From the NCBI RefSeq assembly GCF_041928815.1, contig NZ_JBHFEI010000004.1:62001-126000 (forward strand): a stretch of DNA of 64,000 nucleotides, read 5' to 3'. Positions 10,949 through 19,547 of the stretch are shown in pieces (the stretch's first letter is position 1; the number at the start of each line of letters is the position of its first letter). Source of the stretch: JBHFEI01 sp041928815 (lineage in GTDB: Bacteria; Pseudomonadota; Alphaproteobacteria; Rhizobiales; Rhizobiaceae). Under the pieces are notes generated by a model that searched no databases, had not been told where the DNA came from, and worked only from the letters and a program-made list of their open reading frames with translations. The position numbers and the translations under genes were made by a program.

Positions 10949-13900
10949 ATGGCTGAGATCTACGGCACGAACGGCAGCGAACGGCGCGACGGCACCGAGG
11001 ACGGCGACTATATCTACGGCTGGGCCCAGGGTGGCGACACCACGACCGATACCGGCGACGACCTGATCTATGGCAATGGCGGCGGCGATGTCATCTATGG
11101 CGGCGGCGGCAAGGATACGATCCATGGCGGTGCCGGCCGCGACTATCTCTACGGCGAGGCCGGCGACGACACGCTCTATGCCGGCGAAGGCGGCGCCAGC
11201 GCCTATGGCGGCATCGGCAACGACACCCTCTATGGTGGCGATGACTATGATACGCTCTACGGCGAGGCCGGCAACGACACGATCTATGGCGGCGGCAATG
11301 ACGATTACATCGTCGACGGCGCGTGGAACGACGCCAGTGGCAGCGACACGCTCTACGGCGATGACGGCAACGACACGATCTCGTCATACGGTGGCAGGGA
11401 TACGATTTCCGGCGGGCTCGGCAACGATTCCCTGGAGTATGACCGCAGTTACGTCCTGACGGGAATCACCTTCAATTTCGTCTCCGTCGACGCGGTCACG
11501 ACCTTCGTCGGCGAGGGATCGACGGTCACCGGCGTCGAGACCTTCCGCATTACCACGGGCATCGGCAACGACACGATCGTCACCGGCGGCGGCGCCGACC
11601 AGATCACCACCCGCGAGGGCAACGACACGGTCCGCTCGGGCGCAGGTCGCGATTCCGTCTATGCCGGACTCGGCAACGATTTCATCGACGGAGGTGACGA
11701 GGCGGACTCGCTCTATGGCGAGGGCGGCAACGACGAGATCCACGGCGGCGGCGGCGATGATACGATCACGGACGGCGACTCCAACGATCCGACCGGCAAC
11801 GACATCCTCGACGGCGGCGCCAACAACGACTACATCACCTCGCGCGGCGGGGCAGACACGATCGATGGCGGCGCCGATTTCGATGATCTGGCGCTCTACC
11901 GCAGTTCCGCCACTGCCTCGCTGACCTTCGTCGTCACCGCGACGGGCGCGGTGACGACGCTTGTCAACGACGGCACCACCGTCGTCAATGTCGAGCGCTT
12001 CGACATCGCCACCGGCTCCGGCCATGACCGGATCACCACTGCCGACGCCGACGACCGGATCGACACCGGCGCCGGCGACGACACCGTCGATGCCGGCGAG
12101 GGGTCGGATACGGTCTATGGCGGCGCGGGCAGCGATACCATCCTGCTTCGGGGCGGCTCGAATTTCGCCGATGGCGGCGCCGACAACGACACGATCACCG
12201 CCGGCGACGGCCGTGACACGATCTACGGCCGCCACGGTTCCGACGACATTTCCTCGGGCGGCGGCGACGATTACATCTATGCCGACGACTACAACGACGT
12301 CGGCGGCAACGACCGGGTCGATGCCGGGGCAGGCGACGACACGATCGCCTCCTATGCCGGCCGCGACACGATCGACGGCGGCGCCGGCACCGACTATCTG
12401 ACGCTCGACCGTACCAAGGCGAAGGCGAGCCTGACCTTCGCCTTCACCGGACCGTCCGGCGTCACCACGCTCGTCGGCGACGGCACGACCGTCACTGGCG
12501 TCGAAAGCTTCGACATCGACACCGGCTCCGGCCATGACCGGATCACCACCGGCGACCTCAACGATTCGATTTCCGGCTATGGCGGCAACGACACGCTGAC
12601 GGGCAATGGCGGCAGCGACAATCTCGACGGCGGCGCCGGCAACGACACGCTCATCGGCGGCGCCGGCTACGACTATCTCTACGGCCAGGACGGCAACGAC
12701 ACGCTCGACCTCGGCGCTGGCGGCGCCGCCGCGCGCGGCGGCCTCGGCAACGATATCTATATCCAGAGCGCCGGCGGCACCAACGACTATATCACGGAAG
12801 CGAATGCCGGCGGCATCGACGAGGTCCGGTCTTTCTACACCTATGCCCTGCTCTCGGTGGCGAGCTCCGAAGGCGTCTTCGAGAACCTGACGCTGATGGG
12901 GACGGCGGCGATCAACGGCACCGGCAACGAGATCGCAAACGTCATCAAGGGCAATCGCGCGGCGAACACGCTGACGGGGCTCGGCGGCAACGACTCGATC
13001 GACGGCGGCGCCGGCGCCGACCGCATGTATGGCGGGACCGGCAACGACACCTATGTCGTCGACAATGCCGGCGACCGCGTCTACGAATCCGCGAACCAGG
13101 GCACCGACACGGTCAACGCGTCCGTCAGCTTCTCGCTGGCGGGGCAGGCGCTCGAGGCCCTCGTCCTGACCGGCGCCGCCGCCATCAACGGAACCGGCAA
13201 TTCGGGGTCGAACACGATCACCGGAAACGCCGCCGCCAACATCATCGACGGCGGCGTCGGCGCTGATCTCATGGCCGGCAAGGAGGGTGACGACGTCTAC
13301 TTCGTCGACAACGTTCGCGACCGCGTGATCGAGGCGAGCAACCAGGGCACCGATACGGTCAACAGTTCCATCAGCTTCTCGCTGGCGGGACAGGCGATCG
13401 AGAACCTGGTGCTGACCGGAACCACGGCGATCAACGGAACGGGCAATTCCGGCGCCAACCGGATCACCGGCAACGCCGCGGCCAATATCCTCGACGGCGG
13501 TATCGGTGTCGATGTGATGGTCGGCGGCCTCGGCAACGACACCTACATCGTTGACCACATTCGCGACGTCGTGCTGGAAACGCGCGGCGGTGGGACCGAT
13601 ACCGTGCTGGCCTCCGCCACCTTCTCGATGGAGGGGCAGGAAATCGAGATCCTGACGCTGACCGGCACGGCCGCGATCAATGCACGCGGCAACAGCGGCG
13701 CCAACACGATCACCGGCAATTCCGCCGCCAACCTCATCGACGGCGGCGGCAGTGCCGACCTGATGGCGGGCAAGGGCGGTGATGATATCTACATCGTCGA
13801 TCACATCCGCGACCGGGTGATCGAGGCGAAGAACGAGGGAACGGACACCGTCCGCTCCTATGTCAGTTTCTCGCTTGCCGGCCAGGCGCTCGAAAATCTC

Positions 13901-14350
13901 GTCCTCCTCGGCGCGCAACCGGTGAACGGCACCGGCAACAGCGCGGCAAACGCCATCACCGGCAATGTCGGCAACAATCTGATCGACGGCGGCGCGGGCA
14001 GGGACGTGCTGGCCGGCGGCGGCGGTTTCGATACCTTCGTCTTCTCCACGGCGCTCGGCAGCAGCAATGTGGACCGGATCACGGACTTCGACGCCGCGCA
14101 GGACGACACGATCCGCCTGTCCTCCGCCATCTTCACCGGCCTTTCCGCCGGCGGGCTCGGCGAGGCGGCGTTCAAGGACCTGGGCGTTGCCGGCGCCACC
14201 GTCGACGACAGCGACCGCATCCTCTACAATCGTTCGACCGGCGTGCTCTCCTTCGATCGGGACGGCAGCGGTGCGGCCTTTTCCGCCGTGACGTTCGCGA
14301 TCCTCGACAACAAGGCCCTGCTCGGCCACGCCGATTTCATCATCGGCTGA
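10949..14350 (+). CDS. Large RTX exoprotein with two families of internal repeats
   Basis: 1133 residues if begun at the ATG at 10949 (MAEIYGTNGSE, typical of RTX N-termini, with GGGGGACGG just before it); a GTG at 10796 would add 51 residues of unlikely composition. The N-terminal half alternates GGxGxD beta-rolls with three copies of a ~50-residue beta-rich module containing TTLVGDGTTVTGVESFDI-like sequence. The C-terminal half holds five copies of an ~82-residue unit (SFSLAGQ..., LVLTGTAAINGTGN, then a YIVDNAGD-type turn). The protein ends in LGHADFIIG, a plausible type I secretion tail. No catalytic domain is visible, so a structural or adhesive surface protein is the likeliest role. Confidence 0.9.
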   Translation: MAEIYGTNGSERRDGTEDGDYIYGWAQGGDTTTDTGDDLIYGNGGGDVIYGGGGKDTIHGGAGRDYLYGEAGDDTLYAGEGGASAYGGIGNDTLYGGDDYDTLYGEAGNDTIYGGGNDDYIVDGAWNDASGSDTLYGDDGNDTISSYGGRDTISGGLGNDSLEYDRSYVLTGITFNFVSVDAVTTFVGEGSTVTGVETFRITTGIGNDTIVTGGGADQITTREGNDTVRSGAGRDSVYAGLGNDFIDGGDEADSLYGEGGNDEIHGGGGDDTITDGDSNDPTGNDILDGGANNDYITSRGGADTIDGGADFDDLALYRSSATASLTFVVTATGAVTTLVNDGTTVVNVERFDIATGSGHDRITTADADDRIDTGAGDDTVDAGEGSDTVYGGAGSDTILLRGGSNFADGGADNDTITAGDGRDTIYGRHGSDDISSGGGDDYIYADDYNDVGGNDRVDAGAGDDTIASYAGRDTIDGGAGTDYLTLDRTKAKASLTFAFTGPSGVTTLVGDGTTVTGVESFDIDTGSGHDRITTGDLNDSISGYGGNDTLTGNGGSDNLDGGAGNDTLIGGAGYDYLYGQDGNDTLDLGAGGAAARGGLGNDIYIQSAGGTNDYITEANAGGIDEVRSFYTYALLSVASSEGVFENLTLMGTAAINGTGNEIANVIKGNRAANTLTGLGGNDSIDGGAGADRMYGGTGNDTYVVDNAGDRVYESANQGTDTVNASVSFSLAGQALEALVLTGAAAINGTGNSGSNTITGNAAANIIDGGVGADLMAGKEGDDVYFVDNVRDRVIEASNQGTDTVNSSISFSLAGQAIENLVLTGTTAINGTGNSGANRITGNAAANILDGGIGVDVMVGGLGNDTYIVDHIRDVVLETRGGGTDTVLASATFSMEGQEIEILTLTGTAAINARGNSGANTITGNSAANLIDGGGSADLMAGKGGDDIYIVDHIRDRVIEAKNEGTDTVRSYVSFSLAGQALENLVLLGAQPVNGTGNSAANAITGNVGNNLIDGGAGRDVLAGGGGFDTFVFSTALGSSNVDRITDFDAAQDDTIRLSSAIFTGLSAGGLGEAAFKDLGVAGATVDDSDRILYNRSTGVLSFDRDGSGAAFSAVTFAILDNKALLGHADFIIG
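11428..12545 (+). repeat. Three ~50-residue beta-rich modules inside the large RTX gene
   Basis: Coding copies at about 11428-11570, 11885-12040 and 12395-12540 encode related sequence (the second and third both carry GSGHDRITT). They are separated by calcium-binding beta-roll blocks and diverge enough to be old duplications. Confidence 0.75.
12840..13960 (+). repeat. Five tandem ~82-codon units in the large RTX gene
   Basis: The INGTGN-like landmark recurs near 12911, 13184, 13432, 13674 and 13918, i.e. every ~243-273 bp. Each unit has SFSLAGQALE, LVLTGTAAI, an ITGN(S/A)AAN segment and GGxGADLMAGK. Unit 4 has INARGN in place of INGTGN. Unit number may vary between strains by recombination. 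Confidence 0.8.
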
Positions 14351-14364
14351 CATGGGGCCCGCGT

Positions 14365-14391
14365 CGCGGCGGACGGAACGTCTCCGCCGCG
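14365..14391 (+). terminator. Stem-loop after the large RTX gene
   Basis: CGCGGCGGA (14365-14373) pairs with TCCGCCGCG (14383-14391), 14 bases after the stop codon, followed by only ATTTCCC. The weak T-run lowers confidence in intrinsic termination. Confidence 0.45.
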
Positions 14392-14551
14392 ATTTCCCTG
14401 AAGACAGCGGGTCGCGACGGCGACCGCGTCCGTTGCGCAATGCCTGTGAACCGACCTTTGCGGCGGCTTTCGCGCGGCGGGCGATTTCGCCTATAGTCGC
14501 GCGAGCCATGACCCTCGCCGCCCGTGCGGGCGGCGCGACATCCGGAAGCCG

Positions 14552-15436
14552 ATGATCCGCTACGAGCGCCCGCATTCCCGATCCGCTTCGCTGGCGCGCA
14601 TCCTGGCAAGGCTCGCCTGCGCAATCTTCCTCGTCGCGCTCGGCCTCCACCGTTTCGGCGCCCTACCGACGGCGCAGTTCCTCGGCATCGCCATCGGCAC
14701 GGCCCTGATCGCCGCGACCGCCTGCCTGCTCGCCGTCGTCGGTCTCGTCCGGCTCTGGCAGGTCGCGGCGAAGGGAGGGCGAGCCTCGCTCGCGGCCCTG
14801 CTCTACGCGGCGCCGCCGCTGGCCTTTGCCGGCTTCTTCCTCGCGGCCTTCCTCCTGCGGCCGGCGATCCACGACGTCAGCAGCGACACCGCCGATCCGC
14901 CCGCCTGGGTCGTTCCACCCCTTGCTGTCGCGGCGACGACGCCGGCAAGCCTTGCCGCCGATCACGCGGCCCAGGCGCAGGCCTATCCCGAGCTGATCGG
15001 CCGGCGCTATGATGGCGGCCTCGACCGCGTCCTCTCCGACCTGCGGCAGGTGGCGCAGGAGAACGGCGTCGTGCTTCGGAAAGCCGAAGAGAGCACGGAC
15101 GGTCCTGCGCAGCCCCCCGCCGGAACGCCTGCGAGCGAGGCGGGAGAGCCGCTTCCCGACACGGTGCCGGTCCCGAGCGCCCGCCCCGTGCTTCCGGGCG
15201 ATCTCGCCGCCATCGGCCAGCCGCGCGAGGCCCTCCTCCAGGGCGAGTGGCGCACGCCCCTCGTCGGCCTTCGCTACGACGTGGTCTTTCGCCTGCGGGA
15301 GGACGCGGAAACGACACTGGTCGACATGCGCATCGCGCCGCGCTTCGGCCGGCACGGTCTCGGGCTCGGCGCGGATTTCGCCGGCCGGTTCCTGCGGGCG
15401 CTGGATGCCAAGCTGCTCGGGATCGCCGGCGACTGA
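14552..15436 (+). CDS. DUF1499 membrane protein
   Basis: 294 residues. Three hydrophobic segments (about 20-38, 45-65 and 82-102) are followed by a periplasmic or cytoplasmic domain opening with DVSSDTADPPAW, the hallmark of DUF1499, and ending in RIAPRFGRHGLGLGADFAGRFLRALD. A Pro/Ala-rich linker (residues ~185-215) splits the DUF1499 domain, which is longer than the simplest family members. Function is unknown. The gene converges on the MBL-fold gene, 66 bases away. Confidence 0.85.
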   Translation: MIRYERPHSRSASLARILARLACAIFLVALGLHRFGALPTAQFLGIAIGTALIAATACLLAVVGLVRLWQVAAKGGRASLAALLYAAPPLAFAGFFLAAFLLRPAIHDVSSDTADPPAWVVPPLAVAATTPASLAADHAAQAQAYPELIGRRYDGGLDRVLSDLRQVAQENGVVLRKAEESTDGPAQPPAGTPASEAGEPLPDTVPVPSARPVLPGDLAAIGQPREALLQGEWRTPLVGLRYDVVFRLREDAETTLVDMRIAPRFGRHGLGLGADFAGRFLRALDAKLLGIAGD

Positions 15437-15502
15437 CGGGCAAGGCGGGCCAGGCATCCGGCTGCGGTCGGCAGGTCCGCGCTCCGGCCGGAATCTCCCG
15501 GA

Positions 15503-16414
15503 TCAGCCCGGGCGGTAATGCCCGTCGAGCGCGGGCGGGCCGTCGGTCGCAACGGCGCCGCTCTCCACCAGGCGCTCCAGATGGGAAAACACGGAGAGGG
15601 CGGCGGCCGGATGCAGGCGCGGATCCGTCGTCGCATAGAGCGCGCGGACGATGGCGCCGATCTTGCCGTCTCCGGCGATGACGCGTTCGAGGATGGCGCG
15701 TTCGCGCAGGCGGCGGTGCGCCCTCAATGCCCGGAGAAAGGTCTGCGGCCGCGTGACCGGCCCGCCATGGCCGGGCAGGAGCAGCCTGTCGTCGCGCGCG
15801 ATCAGCCGGTCGAGCGAGGCGAGATAATCGGTCATCGATCCGTCCGGCGGTGCGACGATGGTGGTCGACCAGGCCATGACATGGTCGCCAGAAAAGAGGA
15901 TGCGCGCCGCGCCGTCGAGCGCGAAGGCGAGGTGATTGGCCGCATGGCCGGGCGTCGCGACTGCCGTCAGCGCATCGTCGCCGAAGACGAGGCGCTGGCC
16001 GTCGGCGATCGTCCGGTCGGGGACGAAATCCGTGTCCGCGCCCTCCGAAAGCGGGTTGGTCTCGCCGGCATGGAGCGGGCGCGCCGACCGGTGCGGGCCT
16101 TCCGCCAGAACCGGCGCGCCGGTCAGCGCGCCGAGGCGCCGGGCGAGGCGGGAATGGTCGCGGTGGGTGTGGGTCACCAGGATAAGGCGGACGCGCCGGC
16201 CCTCGATCGCGGCAACGAGGGCGGCGAAGTGGCGGGCGTCGTCGGGACCGGGGTCGATGACCGCGACGTCCTTTCCTCCGACGACGTAGCTGTTCGTTCC
16301 ATGGAAGGTGAACGGGCCCGCATTAGGCGCGGTGACGCGCAGCACACCCGCCGCGACGCGCACCGGCCGTCCGTGGCGGGGCTCGAAGGCCAGCTCGAAT
16401 TCGGGCGTCTCCAT
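15503..16414 (-). CDS. MBL-fold metallo-hydrolase (LACTB2-like)
   Basis: 303 residues with the metallo-beta-lactamase fold: HTHRDH (metal ligands), GHAANHLAF, SGDHVMAW, and LLPGHGGPV. The N-terminal FHGTNSYVVGG and the C-terminal winged-helix-like segment match the LACTB2/RNase Z-like hydrolase subgroup of alphaproteobacteria rather than a true beta-lactamase. Substrate unknown. It lies 8 bases downstream of the cupin gene and is probably cotranscribed with it. Confidence 0.9.
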   Translation of the reverse strand: METPEFELAFEPRHGRPVRVAAGVLRVTAPNAGPFTFHGTNSYVVGGKDVAVIDPGPDDARHFAALVAAIEGRRVRLILVTHTHRDHSRLARRLGALTGAPVLAEGPHRSARPLHAGETNPLSEGADTDFVPDRTIADGQRLVFGDDALTAVATPGHAANHLAFALDGAARILFSGDHVMAWSTTIVAPPDGSMTDYLASLDRLIARDDRLLLPGHGGPVTRPQTFLRALRAHRRLRERAILERVIAGDGKIGAIVRALYATTDPRLHPAAALSVFSHLERLVESGAVATDGPPALDGHYRPG

Positions 16415-16422
16415 GCGTCCGG

Positions 16423-16722
16423 TCAGCTCTGCTTGTACTCGATCTCGATGAAGGCCATCGGCGCGTCGCCGGCATTGACGACATTGTGCTCGACGCCGGC
16501 ATCCCGGCGGTAAACCGTGCCCTCAGCGATGTCGACCCGGCGCGCGCCGGCCGTCTCCTCGATCAGGAAAGCGCAGGGCGTCATGGCGACGACCACATAG
16601 TCGAGGCCGTGGACATGGTGGCCCGTCGCCGCGCCGGGCTCGAAATCCCAGCGGGTGACGCGCACCTTGTCGTCCTCGAGAAGCAGGGTGGGCATGGCCG
16701 GTGGCCGGGCGGAATAGGGCAT
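16423..16722 (-). CDS. Small cupin-fold protein
   Basis: 99 residues forming a single cupin barrel: motif 1 includes PGAATGHHVHGLDYVVV and motif 2 GVEHNVVNAGD, each providing His residues for a metal. The small size suits an isomerase-, dioxygenase- or sensor-like cupin, but no specific activity can be assigned. It precedes the MBL-fold gene with an 8-base gap, so the two probably form an operon. Confidence 0.85.
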   Translation of the reverse strand: MPYSARPPAMPTLLLEDDKVRVTRWDFEPGAATGHHVHGLDYVVVAMTPCAFLIEETAGARRVDIAEGTVYRRDAGVEHNVVNAGDAPMAFIEIEYKQS

Positions 16723-17070
16723 GGTGGTCTCCGGAACGCGCTTGCTGCGGCGATGCCGCGCCGATCTTGCCGGACCCTAGCGCAGTTCGGCGCGGCGGGA
16801 AACGCCGCAAAGGCCAATCCCCGCCTTGTCTGTTGAAGGGGGAGGGACCGGCGCATCTGCGGCCCAATCCGCATCGGAGCTGGCGCCCGGGCCCGACGAC
16901 AAGTCAGAGGGAGAGGGCATGTCCCTGAGTCCGTCTTCGCCGGACAGGCCTGAAGCGCCGTGCGGCCTTTTAAATTCGCCGTCCCGGCCGACAAAGCGAT
17001 TGTCGGCCGTGACGGCTTTTGCTATCACGCGCCGGACAGCGCAAGGCCCGCAGGCAGCGGCCGGCCGCGT
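16723..17070. other. Intergenic region between cupin gene and tRNA-Gln
   Basis: No convincing gene is seen. The left part should hold the cupin promoter (minus strand). The right part contains a perfect 9-bp inverted repeat (CGGCCGACA 16985-16993, TGTCGGCCG 17001-17009) overlapping the -35 element of the tRNA promoter. Confidence 0.6.
17000..17027 (+). promoter_or_regulatory. Promoter of tRNA-Gln
   Basis: TTGTCG (17000-17005), a 16-bp spacer and CTATCA (17022-17027) match the rhizobial housekeeping pattern (CTTGAC-N17-CTATAT). Transcription would start ~35 bases before the tRNA. Confidence 0.6.
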
Positions 17071-17145
17071 TGGGGCGTAGCCAAGCGGTAAGGCAGCGGT
17101 TTTTGGTACCGCCATCCCCTGGTTCGAATCCAGGCGCCCCAGCCA
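17071..17145 (+). tRNA. tRNA-Gln (anticodon TTG)
   Basis: The acceptor arms TGGGGCG and CGCCCCA pair, followed by G and an encoded CCA (17143-17145). The anticodon stem GCGGT/ACCGC holds the loop TTTTGGT, giving anticodon TTG; the T-loop is GGTTCGAATCC. 75 bases including CCA. Confidence 0.97.
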
Positions 17146-17305
17146 TTTCTATTTTATTCAATGAAATTAAATATTTGCGAGTCATTAAACGGCGCTAAGT
17201 GTTACAACTTGGTGGGTAATCCACGCAGACCATGTGACTATTCCACGCCTCTTGCCAATCCCTAGATTTCTGCGCAACTTAAGAGCGAGGCGTTGGGGAG
17301 GTCAT

Positions 17306-17737
17306 ATGGATTTCATATCTTGGCTGCTTGCGTTGATCGGCATCCGCAGTGATCGCGCCATGCATCAGAGCGACAGGCGGGCTGAGGTGGCGCGCCTGAA
17401 TGCCGAGGTTGCCGGTGACGTTGGCCGCACACTCGATATTCTGTCGTTGGCGACACCGCGCCTGAAACGGCTGGCGTCTCAGATTGCAATAGATCATCCT
17501 GAAATACATCTGACCGTGGTGAAATTTCTGGATGAGCAGCAATCATTCGCATTGGCGTTGATGAGGCAAACAGAGGAAAACAAGATAAAAATTGCCGCGG
17601 CGGAAAGCTTTCCCGACTGGGACAAAGCAGTACGTGATTTTCAGGAATGGCGCATCACTGCATCGCGCATACCCCCATGGGTCCAGGGAATCGTTGACCG
17701 ATACGATGCGGCGTTTCTTGAAAATGGCATACGGTAG
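17306..17737 (+). CDS. Orphan hypothetical protein beside tRNA-Gln
   Basis: 143 residues, family not recognised. A short hydrophobic N-terminus (FISWLLALIGI) precedes a helical, mixed-charge body (RRAEVARLNAEVAGDVG, LRQTEENKIKIAAAE-like). The ATG at 17306 has GGGGAGG 5 bases upstream; a longer reading from 17234 lacks such support. Base and codon use is distinctly AT-richer than the flanking genes, and the gene sits between two tRNA genes, which suggests horizontal arrival. No integrase or direct repeat of the tRNA end is evident. Confidence 0.65.
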   Translation: MDFISWLLALIGIRSDRAMHQSDRRAEVARLNAEVAGDVGRTLDILSLATPRLKRLASQIAIDHPEIHLTVVKFLDEQQSFALALMRQTEENKIKIAAAESFPDWDKAVRDFQEWRITASRIPPWVQGIVDRYDAAFLENGIR

Positions 17738-18065
17738 TGGCAAAGCCCATCATACACGCATCGATCAGCGTATTGCCGAGGCTCAGGCCGAGTTCCTGCA
17801 AGCAGAGTGTCTGCCGATCGAGATCTGTTCGCCTTTCTGCCACGTTTGACCGATGCAGGACTTTCCGAAGATCAGCATTATTCTTCACCGGGATCGCGCA
17901 AATCTCCCTGAGGTTCTCTGGCATCGGGCTCTGCCTTAACCGCAGGCCCTCGGTCGTTCACGAGACCTGCACGACATCAAGCTGCGGCGTGCCCGGCATG
18001 GGGAGCTTCAAGGACTGGGCGGGCGACGTGTCTGGCGGCGCCCGCCTGCCATGCACCGGAACCCG
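17738..18065. other. Non-coding stretch, possibly decayed foreign DNA
   Basis: 328 bases with no frame that has a ribosome site, domain or rhizobial codon use. Short readable fragments in two forward frames switch and stop, as in an eroded gene. The composition resembles the orphan gene just before it. Confidence 0.4.
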
Positions 18066-18479
18066 TCAGTCCCGTCCGAGGAATTCCTCGCAATAGGATT
18101 GGCCGGCATCGCTCTTGCGGTCGCCGAGGATGCGGACGGAGCGGATGATGTAGTCTTCCGAAACGGTGATCTGGACGGAGCAGCTCAGAGAGACGGTGCG
18201 GGCAGGGCTCAGTCGCTTGCCGCGCTTGCCGTTCTTCAGCGTTTCGTATTCCGCCGGAATGCGCCTGGTCTTGTAGCCGCCCTTCCAGGCGTAGACCGTG
18301 CTGCCGCCGCTCTCGACGTCGGAGGCTGGCGGGCCGTATTTGGCGAAGAACATGCCGGCCGGCTTGCCGTTCCATCGCGTTTCGACGGCGTTGGTCGAAA
18401 GGCCGACCGTGGTGCAGCCGGTCAGCGCCAGAGTCAGGGCCAGCGTCGAGGCGCCGGCTGCAATCATGCGGAAATTCAT
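18066..18479 (-). CDS. Small lipoprotein of unknown function
   Basis: 137 residues with a signal sequence and lipobox LTGC (Cys22). The body has WNGKPAGMFFAKYGPPASDV, an arrangement like small rhizobial lipoproteins and reminiscent of the N-terminal turn of BamE/SmpA-like folds, then a beta-rich C-terminal half with two Cys (SLSCSVQ, QSYCEEF) that could form a disulfide. Envelope location is well supported; function is not known. Monocistronic. Confidence 0.8.
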   Translation of the reverse strand: MNFRMIAAGASTLALTLALTGCTTVGLSTNAVETRWNGKPAGMFFAKYGPPASDVESGGSTVYAWKGGYKTRRIPAEYETLKNGKRGKRLSPARTVSLSCSVQITVSEDYIIRSVRILGDRKSDAGQSYCEEFLGRD

Positions 18480-18874
18480 GTCGTTGTCCCTCTATATGCG
18501 GATGGCAGAGAATCGCGCGCCGCGCTTGCCCCGGCGTGGTGGCGCCAGCGTCCGCCCTCGGCCTTCAAGCCCGTCTCGTGGAAACGTGCAGCGGTTTTGC
18601 GAAAAGACATGCGTAAAACCGAAGGCCTGGGGCGTGCGGGCGAATCTGGAAGATCGCGACACGCTTTAGCGTCAAACCACGGCGATGAGAATTGCGCAGG
18701 ACGACGGACATCGCGATTTTGCACCGCTATGGGATTTGCGCCACGCCCGCCGCGCTCTGGTCAAGGGTGGAACAATCGCGAGGCTTATCAGAGGTTTGAT
18801 CGGGATGTCCCGGATGCGGTCCGGGTGTCATGGGCAAAAGTTTCACGACTCCGTCAAAAACCTCCTTTTGCCGC
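18480..18874. other. Intergenic region with a RIME copy
   Basis: No gene is seen. It holds the upstream region of the lipoprotein gene, RIME copy A (18567-18669) and ~200 bases of unassigned sequence before the tRNA-Pro promoter. Confidence 0.6.
18567..18669 (+). repeat. RIME-type palindromic repeat, copy A
   Basis: About 103 bp sharing the landmarks GTGCAGCGGTTTTGCG, GCGTAAAA, GCGAATCTG and GATCGCGACACGCTTTAG with copies B and D. This matches my memory of the Rhizobium-specific intergenic mosaic element (two large palindromes, ~108 bp). Moderately diverged. Confidence 0.75.
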
Positions 18875-18902
18875 TTGTGGAAACAAAACGGCTGTTCTAT
18901 AG
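18875..18902 (+). promoter_or_regulatory. Promoter of tRNA-Pro
   Basis: TTGTGG (18875-18880), 16 bp, CTATAG (18897-18902): a near-consensus rhizobial promoter ending 15 bases before the tRNA. Confidence 0.75.
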
Positions 18903-18917
18903 AGGCGCCGCTGGTCA

Positions 18918-18994
18918 CGGAGTGTAGCGCAGTCTGGTAGCGCACGTCGTTCGGGACGACGGGGTCGCAGGTTCAAATCCTGCCACTCCGACCA
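18918..18994 (+). tRNA. tRNA-Pro (anticodon CGG)
   Basis: The acceptor arms CGGAGTG and CACTCCG pair, followed by A and an encoded CCA (18992-18994). The anticodon stem CGTCG/CGACG encloses TTCGGGA, giving CGG; the T-loop is GGTTCAAATCC. 77 bases including CCA. Confidence 0.97.
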
Positions 18995-19162
18995 GTCAAT
19001 CCCCTGATTTAAAACTTATTTTTGTCTATGATGACGCCGCACGCCCGCTGGCGCCGCGGCTTGCCGTCGTCTCTTCGCCCGACAGTGCCGCAAACGTGAT
19101 TTCGGCCTCCGGACGCTCCGGGTTAGGCTTTGTCCCGTGCACCCTCAACGGAGAATGGGACG

Positions 19163-19369
19163 ATGACCAGACTTTTCGTGCTCACCGCCGCTCTCGGCCT
19201 TTCCGCCTCGGCCGCCTTCGCCGAATGCAGCTATCACAACAAGGTCAATGCCTCCGTCGACGTCGACCGGACGATGACGACGGCGAGCGTGCCTGCCGAC
19301 GAGGCGCCCAAGGACGTGGTGCTTCTGAAGCAGCAGCGAACGCAGGTCCAGCAGCAAACGACGGAGTAA
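19163..19369 (+). CDS. Small secreted protein
   Basis: 68 residues. A signal peptide (TRLFVLTAALGLSASAAFA, cleavage expected before ECSYH) leaves a mature peptide of ~48 residues, with one Cys and a Gln-rich tail. GGAGAATGGGACG precedes the ATG at 19163; the longer reading from 19130 lacks support. No known domain. Small exported proteins beginning ECSYH occur in rhizobia as uncharacterised conserved proteins, from memory. Confidence 0.7.
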   Translation: MTRLFVLTAALGLSASAAFAECSYHNKVNASVDVDRTMTTASVPADEAPKDVVLLKQQRTQVQQQTTE

Positions 19370-19444
19370 GGCCCGGGAAGCGGGGCCGGTCGTCCCCGCT
19401 TCCGCGCCTGATCAGGGCAGGCGGGGCTGTCTCTCCCGCCGCAG

Positions 19445-19547
19445 CTAAAGCGTGTTTCGCAAAAGCGTGCATCGGTTTTGCGAGACACGCGTAAAAACAA
19501 AGACCTAAAGCGTACGAGCGAATCTGAAAGATCGCTACATGCTTTAG
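19445..19547 (+). repeat. RIME-type palindromic repeat, copy B
   Basis: The best-preserved copy: it starts CTAAAGCGTG and ends CATGCTTTAG as inverted termini, with two internal palindromes. Its right end supplies the TAA stop codon (19544-19546) of the dedA gene on the other strand. Confidence 0.85.

Noticed and set aside
11050..13980. CRISPR-like regular repeats
   Set aside because: The periodicity comes from RTX protein-coding repeats, with imperfect units in frame; no spacers or cas genes.
11384..14650. 1088-codon open frame antisense to the large RTX gene
   Set aside because: Its Val/Ala/Asp-rich repeats are the reverse reading of RTX codons.
15503..16414. Metallo-beta-lactamase resistance enzyme
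   Set aside because: HTHRDH and domain layout fit the general MBL hydrolase fold (LACTB2-like), not a class B beta-lactamase.
17071..18994. Integrated element with att sites between the tRNA genes
   Set aside because: No integrase, and no repeat of the tRNA-Gln 3' end was found; only composition hints at transfer.
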